Positions 1 to 6,890 of a DNA stretch of 18,702 nucleotides are shown piece by piece (the first letter of the stretch is position 1; every line of letters starts with the position of its first letter). The DNA is from Candidatus Bipolaricaulota bacterium (lineage in GTDB: Bacteria > Bipolaricaulota > Bipolaricaulia > UBA7950 > UBA9294), in assembly GCA_018399865.1 (NCBI GenBank), contig JAGYNL010000191.1, positions 1-18,702 on the forward strand, read 5' to 3'. The position numbers and the translations under genes are program-made. The notes below the pieces were generated by a model. That model made no database searches, was not told where the DNA came from, and was given only the letters and a program-made list of their open reading frames with translations.

Positions 1-1
1 C

Positions 2-340
2 AATTCGATCGGTTTCCCTGGCATCTTTCGTGGGACGCTGGACGTTTTTGCGAAGACAATTACTGATGAAATGGCGATTTCTGCTGCCTACTCCATTGCA
101 AAAACAGCAGAAGATAGGGGGATCAGTGATGATTCTATTGTCCCAACCATGATGGAGACGGATGTGTTTATAAATGAGGCGGTTGCAGTAGGATTAAAAG
201 CGATTGAACAAGGGATTGCTCGTCGTGTTCTTACTGAGGATCAGCTACGTCAGGAAGCGGAGACTCGGATCCATCATGCACAGGAAGAGACAAAAATTCT
301 AATGAAGGCTGGTCACATTCAGCCCCCACCGCGCGATTAG
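2..340 (+). CDS. Malic enzyme (NAD(P)-dependent), 3' fragment
   Basis: This is the C-terminal 112 residues of a gene that begins left of the window; the reading frame is already open at base 2. The family oxidatively decarboxylates malate to pyruvate and CO2 with NAD(P) in the cytoplasm. The visible part starts with NSIGFPGIFRGTLDV, the conserved segment of the nucleotide-binding domain of short bacterial malic enzymes. It continues through the helical tail (DEMAISAAYSIAKTAED, then an IVPTMMETDVFINEAVAVGLKAI region) and ends with a typical ...MKAGHIQPPPRD tail. The stop TAG lies at 338-340 and a strong hairpin terminator follows at once. The family call is secure. Cofactor preference and N-terminal architecture cannot be seen. 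Confidence 0.9.
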   Translation, partial: NSIGFPGIFRGTLDVFAKTITDEMAISAAYSIAKTAEDRGISDDSIVPTMMETDVFINEAVAVGLKAIEQGIARRVLTEDQLRQEAETRIHHAQEETKILMKAGHIQPPPRD

Positions 341-368
341 TGCTATTAGTAGAAATCTAAATGAAGAG

Positions 369-399
369 AACCGGTCAGTTATGCGCCTGGCCGGTTTTT
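369..399 (+). terminator. Intrinsic terminator, possibly bidirectional, between malic enzyme and coaD
   Basis: Arms 369-378 (AACCGGTCAG) and 387-396 (CTGGCCGGTT) form a 10-bp stem with one G-U pair and an 8-base loop. The second arm runs into a short T tract at 395-399 on the + strand. It lies 28 bases after the malic enzyme stop and touches the coaD stop codon from the other side. Read leftward the hairpin also forms, but its T tract is weaker (CTCTTCATTT), so leftward termination of the coaD transcript is plausible and less certain. Confidence 0.8.
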
Positions 400-892
400 A
401 TCTTAGTCCGTATTTCACGGTCAAGGCTTCTTCCACCGTCTTGGGGACGAATGAGCTTATGTCTCCTCCGTAGCGTTTTACTTCTTTAACAATGGATGAG
501 GATAAGAAAGAAAACCTGCCTGCTGTCATAAAGAAGACGGTCTCAATTTCCGAATCTAGATCGCGGTTGGTAAGAGCCATTTGAAACTCGTAATCAAAGT
601 CGGAGTTGGCACGCAAGCCGCGGACGACAGCTCCTGCACCCAGGCTGTGAGCACAGTCTATTAGTAAACCAGTGTAACTCGTGACCTCTACCCCGCTGAT
701 CTTTGTCTCGATGAGTGCATTATGGGTGATCTGCTCGCGTTCCTCTACCGAGAATAGCGCTTGCTTATTGGGATTGGCAACGATAGCAATTACCAGCTTC
801 GGAAACACCTTTCTGGCACGGCGAACGATGTCTATATGCCCATAAGTTATCGGGTCGAAGCTGCCTGGGTAGACGGCTTTTGGCATTGTCAT
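398..892 (-). CDS. coaD: Phosphopantetheine adenylyltransferase
   Basis: CoaD transfers AMP from ATP to 4'-phosphopantetheine to make dephospho-CoA, the penultimate step of CoA synthesis. The 164-residue length fits the family (about 160). The nucleotidyltransferase signature is intact: PGSFDPITYGHIDI at residues 9-22 contains the TxGH motif (T16-G18-H19). The conserved FSFLSSSIVKEV segment near residues 127-138 matches the family's SSS(I/L)VKE motif. VVRGLRANSDFDYEFQMA in the middle is also diagnostic. It is the last gene of the leftward block, 12 bases after the M16 protease stop. No Shine-Dalgarno sequence precedes the ATG at 892, and a second ATG two codons later (886) is an alternative start. 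The lack of a ribosome site suggests reinitiation after the upstream gene. Confidence 0.96.
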   Translation of the reverse strand: MTMPKAVYPGSFDPITYGHIDIVRRARKVFPKLVIAIVANPNKQALFSVEEREQITHNALIETKISGVEVTSYTGLLIDCAHSLGAGAVVRGLRANSDFDYEFQMALTNRDLDSEIETVFFMTAGRFSFLSSSIVKEVKRYGGDISSFVPKTVEEALTVKYGLR

Positions 893-904
893 TACTGTTT
901 GATT

Positions 905-2197
905 CTAACGCACGCTTTCGTTTATCTCAATCTCGGGCCGCACCGTTACGTCTTGTGGGCCGACAACGGCAATGTTCATTTCTTTGGGGTCTAGGTAGGA
1001 ATCGATAATTCGATGCACATCATCAAGCTCTACAGCGTCAATTCGTTGGATTAGTTGATCGGGGGAGAGTATCTCGGCACCCATAACTGAAGCGCTTCCC
1101 AAGCGCGCCATGCGGTTGATGTTGGATTCAAGATCTAGAATCAGATTGCCTCGCATTTTCGCCCGGGCGAGACTAAGTTCTTCCTTGCATATCTTGCCCT
1201 GGAATGCTTCTAGCTCCTCTAGAAGAATGTCAAGCGTTCGCTTCGCGTTTTCTGGAGCAATGCCTGCATAGATAACCCACATGCCGGCGTCGGAGTAGCT
1301 GAAAAGAGAACTTGAGACAGAATATGCTAAGCCAAGCTGCTCTCTTACACGCATGAATAAACGTGAACTTGTTCCTCCGCCCAAAATTGTGTTTACAATG
1401 TCAGCAGGAAAGCGGTCCTTACTCTTGGCATTAGGTGCTCGAAAACCTATAAAAATATGCGATTGCCCTGTATCTTTGCGGTGGTATTCCCGCTTTGGTC
1501 TAAGAAAAGGGGGTTTGCGCTTAAGTTTGCTGAAGCTGGCTGATGGTGGATTGAAAAGCTTAGATGCAAGGTTGGTTACTGCCCTACTATTTGCTGCGCC
1601 GCATACTACAAGGGTCATCGCTTGGGGGTTATAGTAATCGGAGTGGAACCTAATGAGATCATCTGGGGATATCTTTTCTAGTGCATCGCGTTTACCAAGT
1701 ATGCAACGGGTTAGTGGATGCTGATCTTGCCATAACGAAGCAATGAACAGGTCGTGGGCTTGCTGTTCAGGGTCATCTTTCCTTGCCCGAAGTTCCTCAA
1801 GCACAACTTGTCTTTCTCGCTTCAGTTCTTGGGCTGAGAATTGTGGGTTCTGAGTAATATCTGAGACGATATCCAACATTTGGCAGAGCCCGGTCAACGG
1901 TGCCTGGGCGTAGTAGAAAGTATACTCTTTTCCAGTACCACCATTTATCTGACCACCTATAGAGTCTATTTGTTGCGAGATCTCGTCTGAGCTACGGGAC
2001 GGTGTTCCCTTGAACAGCATGTGCTCAACTAAGTGAGCAATACCGAATTGAGAGGAAACGTCGTCACGGCTTCCAACTGACACCCACAGACCGACGCTGA
2101 CAGAGCGTGAATGCGGGACCTTCTCTACAAGGACCCGCATTCCATTATCAAGTATCGTCTCAGTCAGGCCTTTGTAGACTAAGGAGGTTTTCACCAC
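905..2197 (-). CDS. M16-family zinc metalloprotease (insulinase/MPP-like)
   Basis: This 430-residue protein resembles the bacterial MlpA/mitochondrial processing peptidase group of M16. The inverted zinc motif HLVEH is at residues 55-59 (H55, E58, H59), and the third ligand lies in VVLEE at E134/E135, about 75 residues on, as the family requires. The second half carries GGGTSSRLFMRVREQLGLAY at residues 273-292, including the R/Y pair that contacts substrate. No signal peptide is visible, so it is probably cytoplasmic. The physiological substrate is unknown. The rpsO-pnp-M16 order is also found in Bacillus. The gene overlaps the pnp stop. Two GTG codons compete as start: 2197 lies only 3 bases from the GAGGA site at 2201-2205, whereas 2194 lies 6 bases away and gives a GTGA overlap with the pnp stop. 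I favour 2194, which removes one residue. Confidence 0.93.
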   Translation of the reverse strand: MVKTSLVYKGLTETILDNGMRVLVEKVPHSRSVSVGLWVSVGSRDDVSSQFGIAHLVEHMLFKGTPSRSSDEISQQIDSIGGQINGGTGKEYTFYYAQAPLTGLCQMLDIVSDITQNPQFSAQELKRERQVVLEELRARKDDPEQQAHDLFIASLWQDQHPLTRCILGKRDALEKISPDDLIRFHSDYYNPQAMTLVVCGAANSRAVTNLASKLFNPPSASFSKLKRKPPFLRPKREYHRKDTGQSHIFIGFRAPNAKSKDRFPADIVNTILGGGTSSRLFMRVREQLGLAYSVSSSLFSYSDAGMWVIYAGIAPENAKRTLDILLEELEAFQGKICKEELSLARAKMRGNLILDLESNINRMARLGSASVMGAEILSPDQLIQRIDAVELDDVHRIIDSYLDPKEMNIAVVGPQDVTVRPEIEINESVR

Positions 2198-4734
2198 CGA
2201 TCCTCGAATACTGACGGCTCTTCCTGTTTTATAGCGGATTTCTCCGCAGTTTCTTGCTGTTGTTCGGTTTCAGGTGTCTCTTCTGGTTTGCCTTGTTTAT
2301 GATGTTTTTGGTTTTCTTCCTCTGAAACTAGGCGCCGCAGTTTATACCGCCCCCTGTCATCGATGTCTAAGACTTCAACCTTAACTTTATCCCCTGGTTT
2401 AACCACATCTGATACCCGTCTGACGTACTCGTCAGACAGGGCGGATATGTGGATAAGGCCGGTTACTTCTGGGCTGAGTTCGACAAAAGCACCGTAATCT
2501 GTGGTATTGGCGACTGTTCCCTCAATTATGCTTCCAACCTTGATTGCTGGGACACTCTTTCTTTGGCCGTGGCGTCCACCACTTGCCTTGGAGCTCTTCT
2601 CACTGCGTGTCCTTGTGGAGGTTTCCTCCCAGTTTGCCCCTTCGATAACCCGCCGCAGATCTGGCCGACCCATTTTGTCTTCGCCTATGACCTCGACTGT
2701 GATCTCGTCACCGGGACTAACGATATCTCGTACGTTATCTACAAATCCTGGTGCAAGATTAGAAACGTGGACTAACCCTTCATTTCCGTTTTTCAGATCT
2801 ACAAAAGCTCCAAAGTCGACAACCCGGGTTACTTTTGTTGTTATAACAGTGCCAACTTCAATTTCTGCTGTGAGATCCTCGATCCAGCGCTTAGCAGCTT
2901 CCACAGATTCCATGTCTACACTAGCAAGCTTGACTGTGCCGTCATCCTCAATATCGATCTGTGCCCCGGTTTCTTCTATGATCTTGCGGATCATCTTGCC
3001 GCCAGGGCCAATCACAAGGCCTATCTTGTCTGTTGGTATACTCATGGTTTCCAGGCGTGGCGCATAAACTGAAAGCGCCTCTCGTGGAGACGGGAGTGCT
3101 TCTTCCATCTTGGTGAGGATCTCTAGGCGGGCTGTTGTGGCTTGTGCTAGAGCTTTGCGGAGCGTGTCGCGGCTGATTCCTCCAACCTTGACATCCAGCT
3201 GGAACCCAGTGATGCCATCACGCGTGCCGATCACCTTGAAATCCATATCACCGTAGTGATCTTCATCTCCAAGAATATCGGTTAGGATAACCCGTCGCTG
3301 TGTTGACTCATCTTCGATCATTCCCATGGCAATGCCGGCTACTGGCTTAGTTATCGGGATACCAGCATCCATCATGGATAGGGATCCGCTGCATACTGAT
3401 GCCATGGATGAAGATCCGTTTGATTCCAATATTTCTGACACGATACGAATCACGTATGGGAATTCGATCTCGCTTGGAAGAACAGCGCGCAAGCCACCCT
3501 CCGCGAGGTACCCATGACCGATAGAACGACGGCTTGGGGAGCCTATACGCCCCACTTCTCCAACGGAGTATGGAGGGAAGTTGTAGTGGAGCATAAACCG
3601 CTTTGTCCCTTCTTTCATCATTTGGTCGATGATTTGCTCGTCGCCACGCGTCGCTCCAAGGGTTGTTATGCCCAGACTTTGAGTCTCACCTCGAGTAAAC
3701 AAGGCTGAGCCATGTGCTCGGGGGAGTACACCCACTTCGCAGGTGATCTTGCGTATCTCATCTGGCCTTCGACCATCTATCCGTATTCCGCGATTAAGGA
3801 TCTGGCTTCTCATGTATTGGCGGTACAGTTCCTCCACTAGGCCAGCAATCTGGCTTTTCAGGGAAGTAGTATCCTCGTTTTCAAGTTTGCTTGCGGCTAC
3901 GCTTTCCACGGCGTGATCACGCAGGGATGCTATGAAATCCGCTCGTTGCTTTTTTGTAGCAAGCGAAATCAGCGTGGGAAATTCTGGGTTTACCAATTCG
4001 GCTACCCGCTCGCGAAGAGAAACATCCTTTTCTGAAGGTGCAGATATTTCCTTCTTTACAGGGTGAACCTGGCTCACAAAACTCTCCTGCAGGGCAACGA
4101 GTTGCTGAATCGCCTCGTGTGCCTTGCTTATTGCGGTTACCACTTCATCCTCTGAAAGCTCTTCCATTAGACCCTCAACCATAGTCACCGTGTCTTTTGT
4201 TCCAGCAACCGTGATTTCCATTTTTCCCTGTTCTTGAACCTCATTATTGGGATTAATCACAAATTGCCCATCTCTGTAACCCACTTGTACAGCAGCAATC
4301 GGGCCGTTGAAAGGGGCTTCTGAGATCATAAGTGCAGCTGATGCTCCTAACGTACTAAGTATGCTCGGTGAACAGTCCATCTCAGCGGATAGGACTGTGG
4401 CAACAATTTGCACCTCATCACTGTAGCCTTCGGGAAAAAGCGGACGGATTGGCCTGTCTATCATACGCGCCGTCAGCACGGCTACATCGCTTGGTCTTCC
4501 TTCCCGTTTGAAGAAGCCACCGGGAATCTTTCCGCTAGCGTAGAACCGCTCTTCATAGTCAACGCGGAGCGGGAAATAATCTGTATCTTCTTTACTCTCT
4601 TGCACACATACCGTAACTAACACTCGTGTTTCCCCATAACTTGCTAGTACAGCACCGCTCGCTTGCTTAGCAAGCTTCCCAGTTTCCAGGGATATCTTCT
4701 TCCCATTAAAATCTATACTTTCTCTGATTAACAT
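2191..4734 (-). CDS. pnp: Polyribonucleotide nucleotidyltransferase (PNPase) with two S1 domains
   Basis: PNPase degrades RNA 3' to 5' by phosphorolysis and can add tails in reverse. At 847 residues it is clearly longer than the usual roughly 700. Order: first RNase PH-like domain (about 1-215, with FFKREGRPSD at 74-83), alpha-helical linker (about 230-310), second RNase PH domain (about 315-555), KH domain (about 563-622, GxxG at G576-G579), S1 domain (about 626-697), a basic/Ser-rich linker (698-730), a second S1 domain (about 731-801) and a Glu/Gln-rich tail (802-847). Catalytic residues are present in GDEDHYGDMDFK: D492, D498 and K500 match E. coli D486, D492 and K494. It begins 7 bases after the rpsO stop. 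The GAGGAG at 4747-4752 lies inside the end of rpsO and is 12 bases from the ATG, suggesting coupled translation with rpsO, an order common in bacteria. Confidence 0.97.
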   Translation of the reverse strand: MLIRESIDFNGKKISLETGKLAKQASGAVLASYGETRVLVTVCVQESKEDTDYFPLRVDYEERFYASGKIPGGFFKREGRPSDVAVLTARMIDRPIRPLFPEGYSDEVQIVATVLSAEMDCSPSILSTLGASAALMISEAPFNGPIAAVQVGYRDGQFVINPNNEVQEQGKMEITVAGTKDTVTMVEGLMEELSEDEVVTAISKAHEAIQQLVALQESFVSQVHPVKKEISAPSEKDVSLRERVAELVNPEFPTLISLATKKQRADFIASLRDHAVESVAASKLENEDTTSLKSQIAGLVEELYRQYMRSQILNRGIRIDGRRPDEIRKITCEVGVLPRAHGSALFTRGETQSLGITTLGATRGDEQIIDQMMKEGTKRFMLHYNFPPYSVGEVGRIGSPSRRSIGHGYLAEGGLRAVLPSEIEFPYVIRIVSEILESNGSSSMASVCSGSLSMMDAGIPITKPVAGIAMGMIEDESTQRRVILTDILGDEDHYGDMDFKVIGTRDGITGFQLDVKVGGISRDTLRKALAQATTARLEILTKMEEALPSPREALSVYAPRLETMSIPTDKIGLVIGPGGKMIRKIIEETGAQIDIEDDGTVKLASVDMESVEAAKRWIEDLTAEIEVGTVITTKVTRVVDFGAFVDLKNGNEGLVHVSNLAPGFVDNVRDIVSPGDEITVEVIGEDKMGRPDLRRVIEGANWEETSTRTRSEKSSKASGGRHGQRKSVPAIKVGSIIEGTVANTTDYGAFVELSPEVTGLIHISALSDEYVRRVSDVVKPGDKVKVEVLDIDDRGRYKLRRLVSEEENQKHHKQGKPEETPETEQQQETAEKSAIKQEEPSVFEDRW

Positions 4735-4741
4735 TTGGCCA

Positions 4742-5014
4742 TTAAACTCCTCTGATTCCCAAGCTTTGAATCAATTCCTTGTATGCTGTGAGGTCGTGTT
4801 TCTTTACGTACTTCATCAATCGCCGGCGTTGGCCAACCATTTTTCTTAGACCCCGCTGAGAGCTGAAATCCTTTCTGTGAACGTTCAAGTGATCTGTAAG
4901 CTCTCGTATCTTTTCGCTAAGCAAGGCGATTTGTACTGCTGCTGATCCCGTATCTTTCTCGCTATGTCCGTACTTTTCTGTAATTTCTCTCTTTTGTTCT
5001 TGCGTTAGACTCAT
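4742..5014 (-). CDS. rpsO: Small ribosomal subunit protein S15 (uS15)
   Basis: S15 is a primary binder of the 16S rRNA central domain and helps form bridges to the 50S subunit. The 90 residues match the family length. Conserved features are TGS at 22-24, H42, H46, D49 and the Ser pair at 51-52 (the residues that contact the rRNA three-way junction in E. coli), then RGLRKMVGQRRRLMKYV at 54-70. A good ribosome site (AAGGAG at 5020-5025) sits 5 bases before the ATG. The leader between this gene and the upstream amidohydrolase (5015-5117) contains GC-rich inverted repeats but no convincing terminator. S15 commonly represses its own mRNA in other bacteria, so the leader could hold an operator. I cannot identify one by structure. 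Confidence 0.97.
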   Translation of the reverse strand: MSLTQEQKREITEKYGHSEKDTGSAAVQIALLSEKIRELTDHLNVHRKDFSSQRGLRKMVGQRRRLMKYVKKHDLTAYKELIQSLGIRGV

Positions 5015-5117
5015 TGTTTCTCCTTATGTCCCTCTTCCGAGCGAGGGTACTCCCTTCTCCCAGGAGGGGTCAATGTTATTTCCGTGCTTGTGGGTACCTC
5101 ACCCAATACCAAATGGA

Positions 5118-6425
5118 TCAGTTTGCCGATAGTCTTCTGAATCTCCTAGCTACTTCGTAACGTACTTCTTCCTCATCGATTGTGACAAGTTTCCTATCCT
5201 TCATCAAAAACTCTCCTGCAACCATCACATCAGTAACATCGCATCCGTGCCCTGCGTAGACAAGAGCTGATAATGCTTCGTAAGCCGGCATTGTATCAAC
5301 CCCGCTAAGATCTACGAGAATTATGTCGGCGTCTTCCCCAACAGCGATCTGGTGAGCTCCCATCCCCAGCGCCTTGGCTCCATTGCTTGTGGCCATTCTA
5401 GTTACTTCCCAGGCGGGAAGAGCTGTTGGATCCTCTGAACTAGCCTTCTGAAGTAGGGAGGCCATTCTCATCTCTTCTATCATATCCTGGCTGTTATTTG
5501 ATGCAGCTCCATCTGTGCCCAGCGCTACGTTGACCCCCGCAGCTTGTAATGATACAACTGGAGCATTCCCGTTTCCCAGCTTGGCGTTGCTCTTCGGGCA
5601 GTGAACAGCAGTTACTCCTTGATCGGCCAGGATTTCGATCTCCTCTTCGTTAATGTGTACACAATGGGCGGCAATGGTTGGCACTGAGAAAACCCCGAGC
5701 TTGTATAAAGCCTTGACTGGTGTATGTCCTAGGTTATCTAGGGACCATGCTATCTCCTCTTTGGTTTCCGCTAAGTGAGTATGCAGTGGTACATTCTTCT
5801 CCCTTGCTAGAGCAACAGCTGCCTCCCAGACATCACTACCGCAGGTATAGATAGCGTGGGGACTCACTGCTGTCTTAATAAGCTCTTGTGATGCTCCCTG
5901 CCATTGTTCGATTACATCGCGGGCTGCAGAAAGCTCGCCCTTACCTTGAGAATCAAGTTTGTCTGCTATTATTCCATACGAAAGCAGAGCTCGCATGTGA
6001 GCTTTGCTGACCGCTTGAGCTATAGAATCAGTGTAGAAGTACATATCAGCAATGGTTGTTGTTCCAGATTTTATCATCTCAGCTAGGCTGAGCAGGGACC
6101 CCCAGTAAACATCTTCATTGGTAAGTCTTTTCTCAGCTGGCCAGATATGATTCCTTAGCCAAGAGCTCAGCGGCAAATCATCTGCTAGTCCGCGAAAGAG
6201 GCTCATTGGAACGTGAGTATGAGCATTTACCATCCCTGGAAATGCGAGCTTTCCCTGTCCATCTATTACTTGAAAATTGCTGGAGGCAATAAATGAACGA
6301 TTGCTGACGGCCGATACTACTTTGTCTTCTATGCGCAGGTTTACGCTCTTGGTGCTTTTGCCTTTGCCGGTTAACGCAATGACGTTCTTGATGATTATAC
6401 CCATTGCCTCTTCTTCCCTTTCCAT
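5118..6425 (-). CDS. Amidohydrolase, methylthioadenosine/S-adenosylhomocysteine deaminase-like
   Basis: The protein (435 residues) belongs to the metal-dependent amidohydrolase superfamily and most resembles the MtaD/SAH deaminase group, which deaminates the adenine ring of S-adenosylhomocysteine or methylthioadenosine. Metal-site motifs are complete: HTH at H69/H71 within GMVNAHTHVPMSLFRGLADD, H217 in HTHLAETKEE, and D305 in LGTDGAASNNSQDM. The acid-base Glu is E220, and AHCVH at 253-257 and H190 are also typical. Atrazine chlorohydrolase or guanine deaminase relatives are less likely, but substrate specificity is an inference. It is the first gene of the leftward block. A TATAAT promoter at 6436-6441 would place the transcript start only a few bases before the ATG at 6425. 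The message is therefore either leaderless or starts at the internal ATG at 6404 (residue 8, MGIIIKNV), which better matches the family N-terminus and follows a purine-rich stretch. Confidence 0.88.
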   Translation of the reverse strand: MEREEEAMGIIIKNVIALTGKGKSTKSVNLRIEDKVVSAVSNRSFIASSNFQVIDGQGKLAFPGMVNAHTHVPMSLFRGLADDLPLSSWLRNHIWPAEKRLTNEDVYWGSLLSLAEMIKSGTTTIADMYFYTDSIAQAVSKAHMRALLSYGIIADKLDSQGKGELSAARDVIEQWQGASQELIKTAVSPHAIYTCGSDVWEAAVALAREKNVPLHTHLAETKEEIAWSLDNLGHTPVKALYKLGVFSVPTIAAHCVHINEEEIEILADQGVTAVHCPKSNAKLGNGNAPVVSLQAAGVNVALGTDGAASNNSQDMIEEMRMASLLQKASSEDPTALPAWEVTRMATSNGAKALGMGAHQIAVGEDADIILVDLSGVDTMPAYEALSALVYAGHGCDVTDVMVAGEFLMKDRKLVTIDEEEVRYEVARRFRRLSAN

Positions 6426-6435
6426 CTAGAAAATA

Positions 6436-6464
6436 ATTATAGCGCGTAGCAAAGGTTGCCACAA
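6436..6464 (-). promoter_or_regulatory. Sigma70-type promoter for the leftward amidohydrolase gene
   Basis: On the minus strand a perfect -10 TATAAT (6441 down to 6436) is preceded, after a 17-base spacer, by TTGTGG (6464 down to 6459), a partial -35. The -10 ends 10 bases before the ATG at 6425. Initiation would fall about 3-5 bases from that ATG, or about 25 bases before the alternative ATG at 6404. Confidence 0.65.
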
Positions 6465-6500
6465 CAGAGGTCAGCTGATTCGGTTACGGAGGTGTTCTTT

Positions 6501-6509
6501 TGGTATAAT
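6501..6509 (+). promoter_or_regulatory. Extended -10 promoter for yraN-comM
   Basis: TGG followed by a perfect TATAAT (6504-6509) forms an extended -10 element. No convincing -35 lies at the proper distance, which is common for extended -10 promoters. The yraN ATG is 12 bases downstream with no ribosome site between, so the transcript is expected to be leaderless or to have a leader of about 5-6 bases. Confidence 0.65.
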
Positions 6510-6521
6510 GTACAATAGACA

Positions 6522-6890
6522 ATGAAGAAAAGTGATGTAATCGGTGAAAAAGGGGAGCAAGCTGCTTGCCGGTTCTTAAGAAAACACGGGTATCGTTTGA
6601 TAGAACGTAATTGGGTATGCAGCTTTGGTGAGATCGATATCATCGCTCGTGACGGTGATACTCTTGTGTTCGTAGAGGTAAAGGCGCGAACAAGATCCGA
6701 TTATGGCGGTGCTGAAGAAGCGCTCACTGTGCATAAGCAACGGAGAATAGTGGCTGCTAGCAGGATGTATCTCTCAGGTATAGAGACTGATATTCCAGTT
6801 CGTTACGACCTTGTCACTATCCAAAGCGGCAAGATTAAGCTGCTGAAAAATGCTTTTCTGTTGGAGGATAGATGTACTCCCACCTTGTAA
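6522..6890 (+). CDS. yraN: YraN/UPF0102 family endonuclease-like protein
   Basis: This small protein (122 residues) has the UPF0102 pattern: IGEKGEQAACRFLRKHGY near the N-terminus, then RNW, GEIDIIARDGD and FVEVKAR. These supply the PD-(D/E)xK nuclease-type residues E37, D39, E52 and K54 (GEID...VEVK). The family resembles archaeal Holliday junction resolvases in fold, and its cellular role is poorly defined. The next in-frame Met is beyond residue 80, so the ATG at 6522 is the only sensible start even though it has no Shine-Dalgarno sequence. The end overlaps comM by 19 bases, and yraN-comM adjacency is common in bacteria. The pairing of a putative DNA nuclease with a DNA branch-migration ATPase suggests a shared role in recombination, which is inference. 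Confidence 0.93.
   Translation: MKKSDVIGEKGEQAACRFLRKHGYRLIERNWVCSFGEIDIIARDGDTLVFVEVKARTRSDYGGAEEALTVHKQRRIVAASRMYLSGIETDIPVRYDLVTIQSGKIKLLKNAFLLEDRCTPTL

Noticed and set aside
2501..3067. Long open frame of 188 codons on the + strand opposite pnp
   Set aside because: It lies wholly antisense to well-conserved PNPase codons, has a Ser/Pro/Thr-rich composition typical of antisense shadows, and shows no ribosome site or recognisable domain.
5029..5070. Inverted repeats in the rpsO leader (for example CCCTC/GAGGG at 5030-5034 and 5043-5047) as an S15 autoregulatory site
   Set aside because: The stems are short and I cannot show the three-way junction or pseudoknot that known S15 operators use. 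Covariation across relatives would be needed.
5045..5073. Possible rpsO promoter on the minus strand (TTGACC and TACCCT, 18-base spacer)
   Set aside because: The -35 is good but the -10 matches only half the consensus, and the spacer is a GC-rich inverted repeat. It is too weak to list as a feature, although a promoter for rpsO separate from the amidohydrolase gene would be expected.
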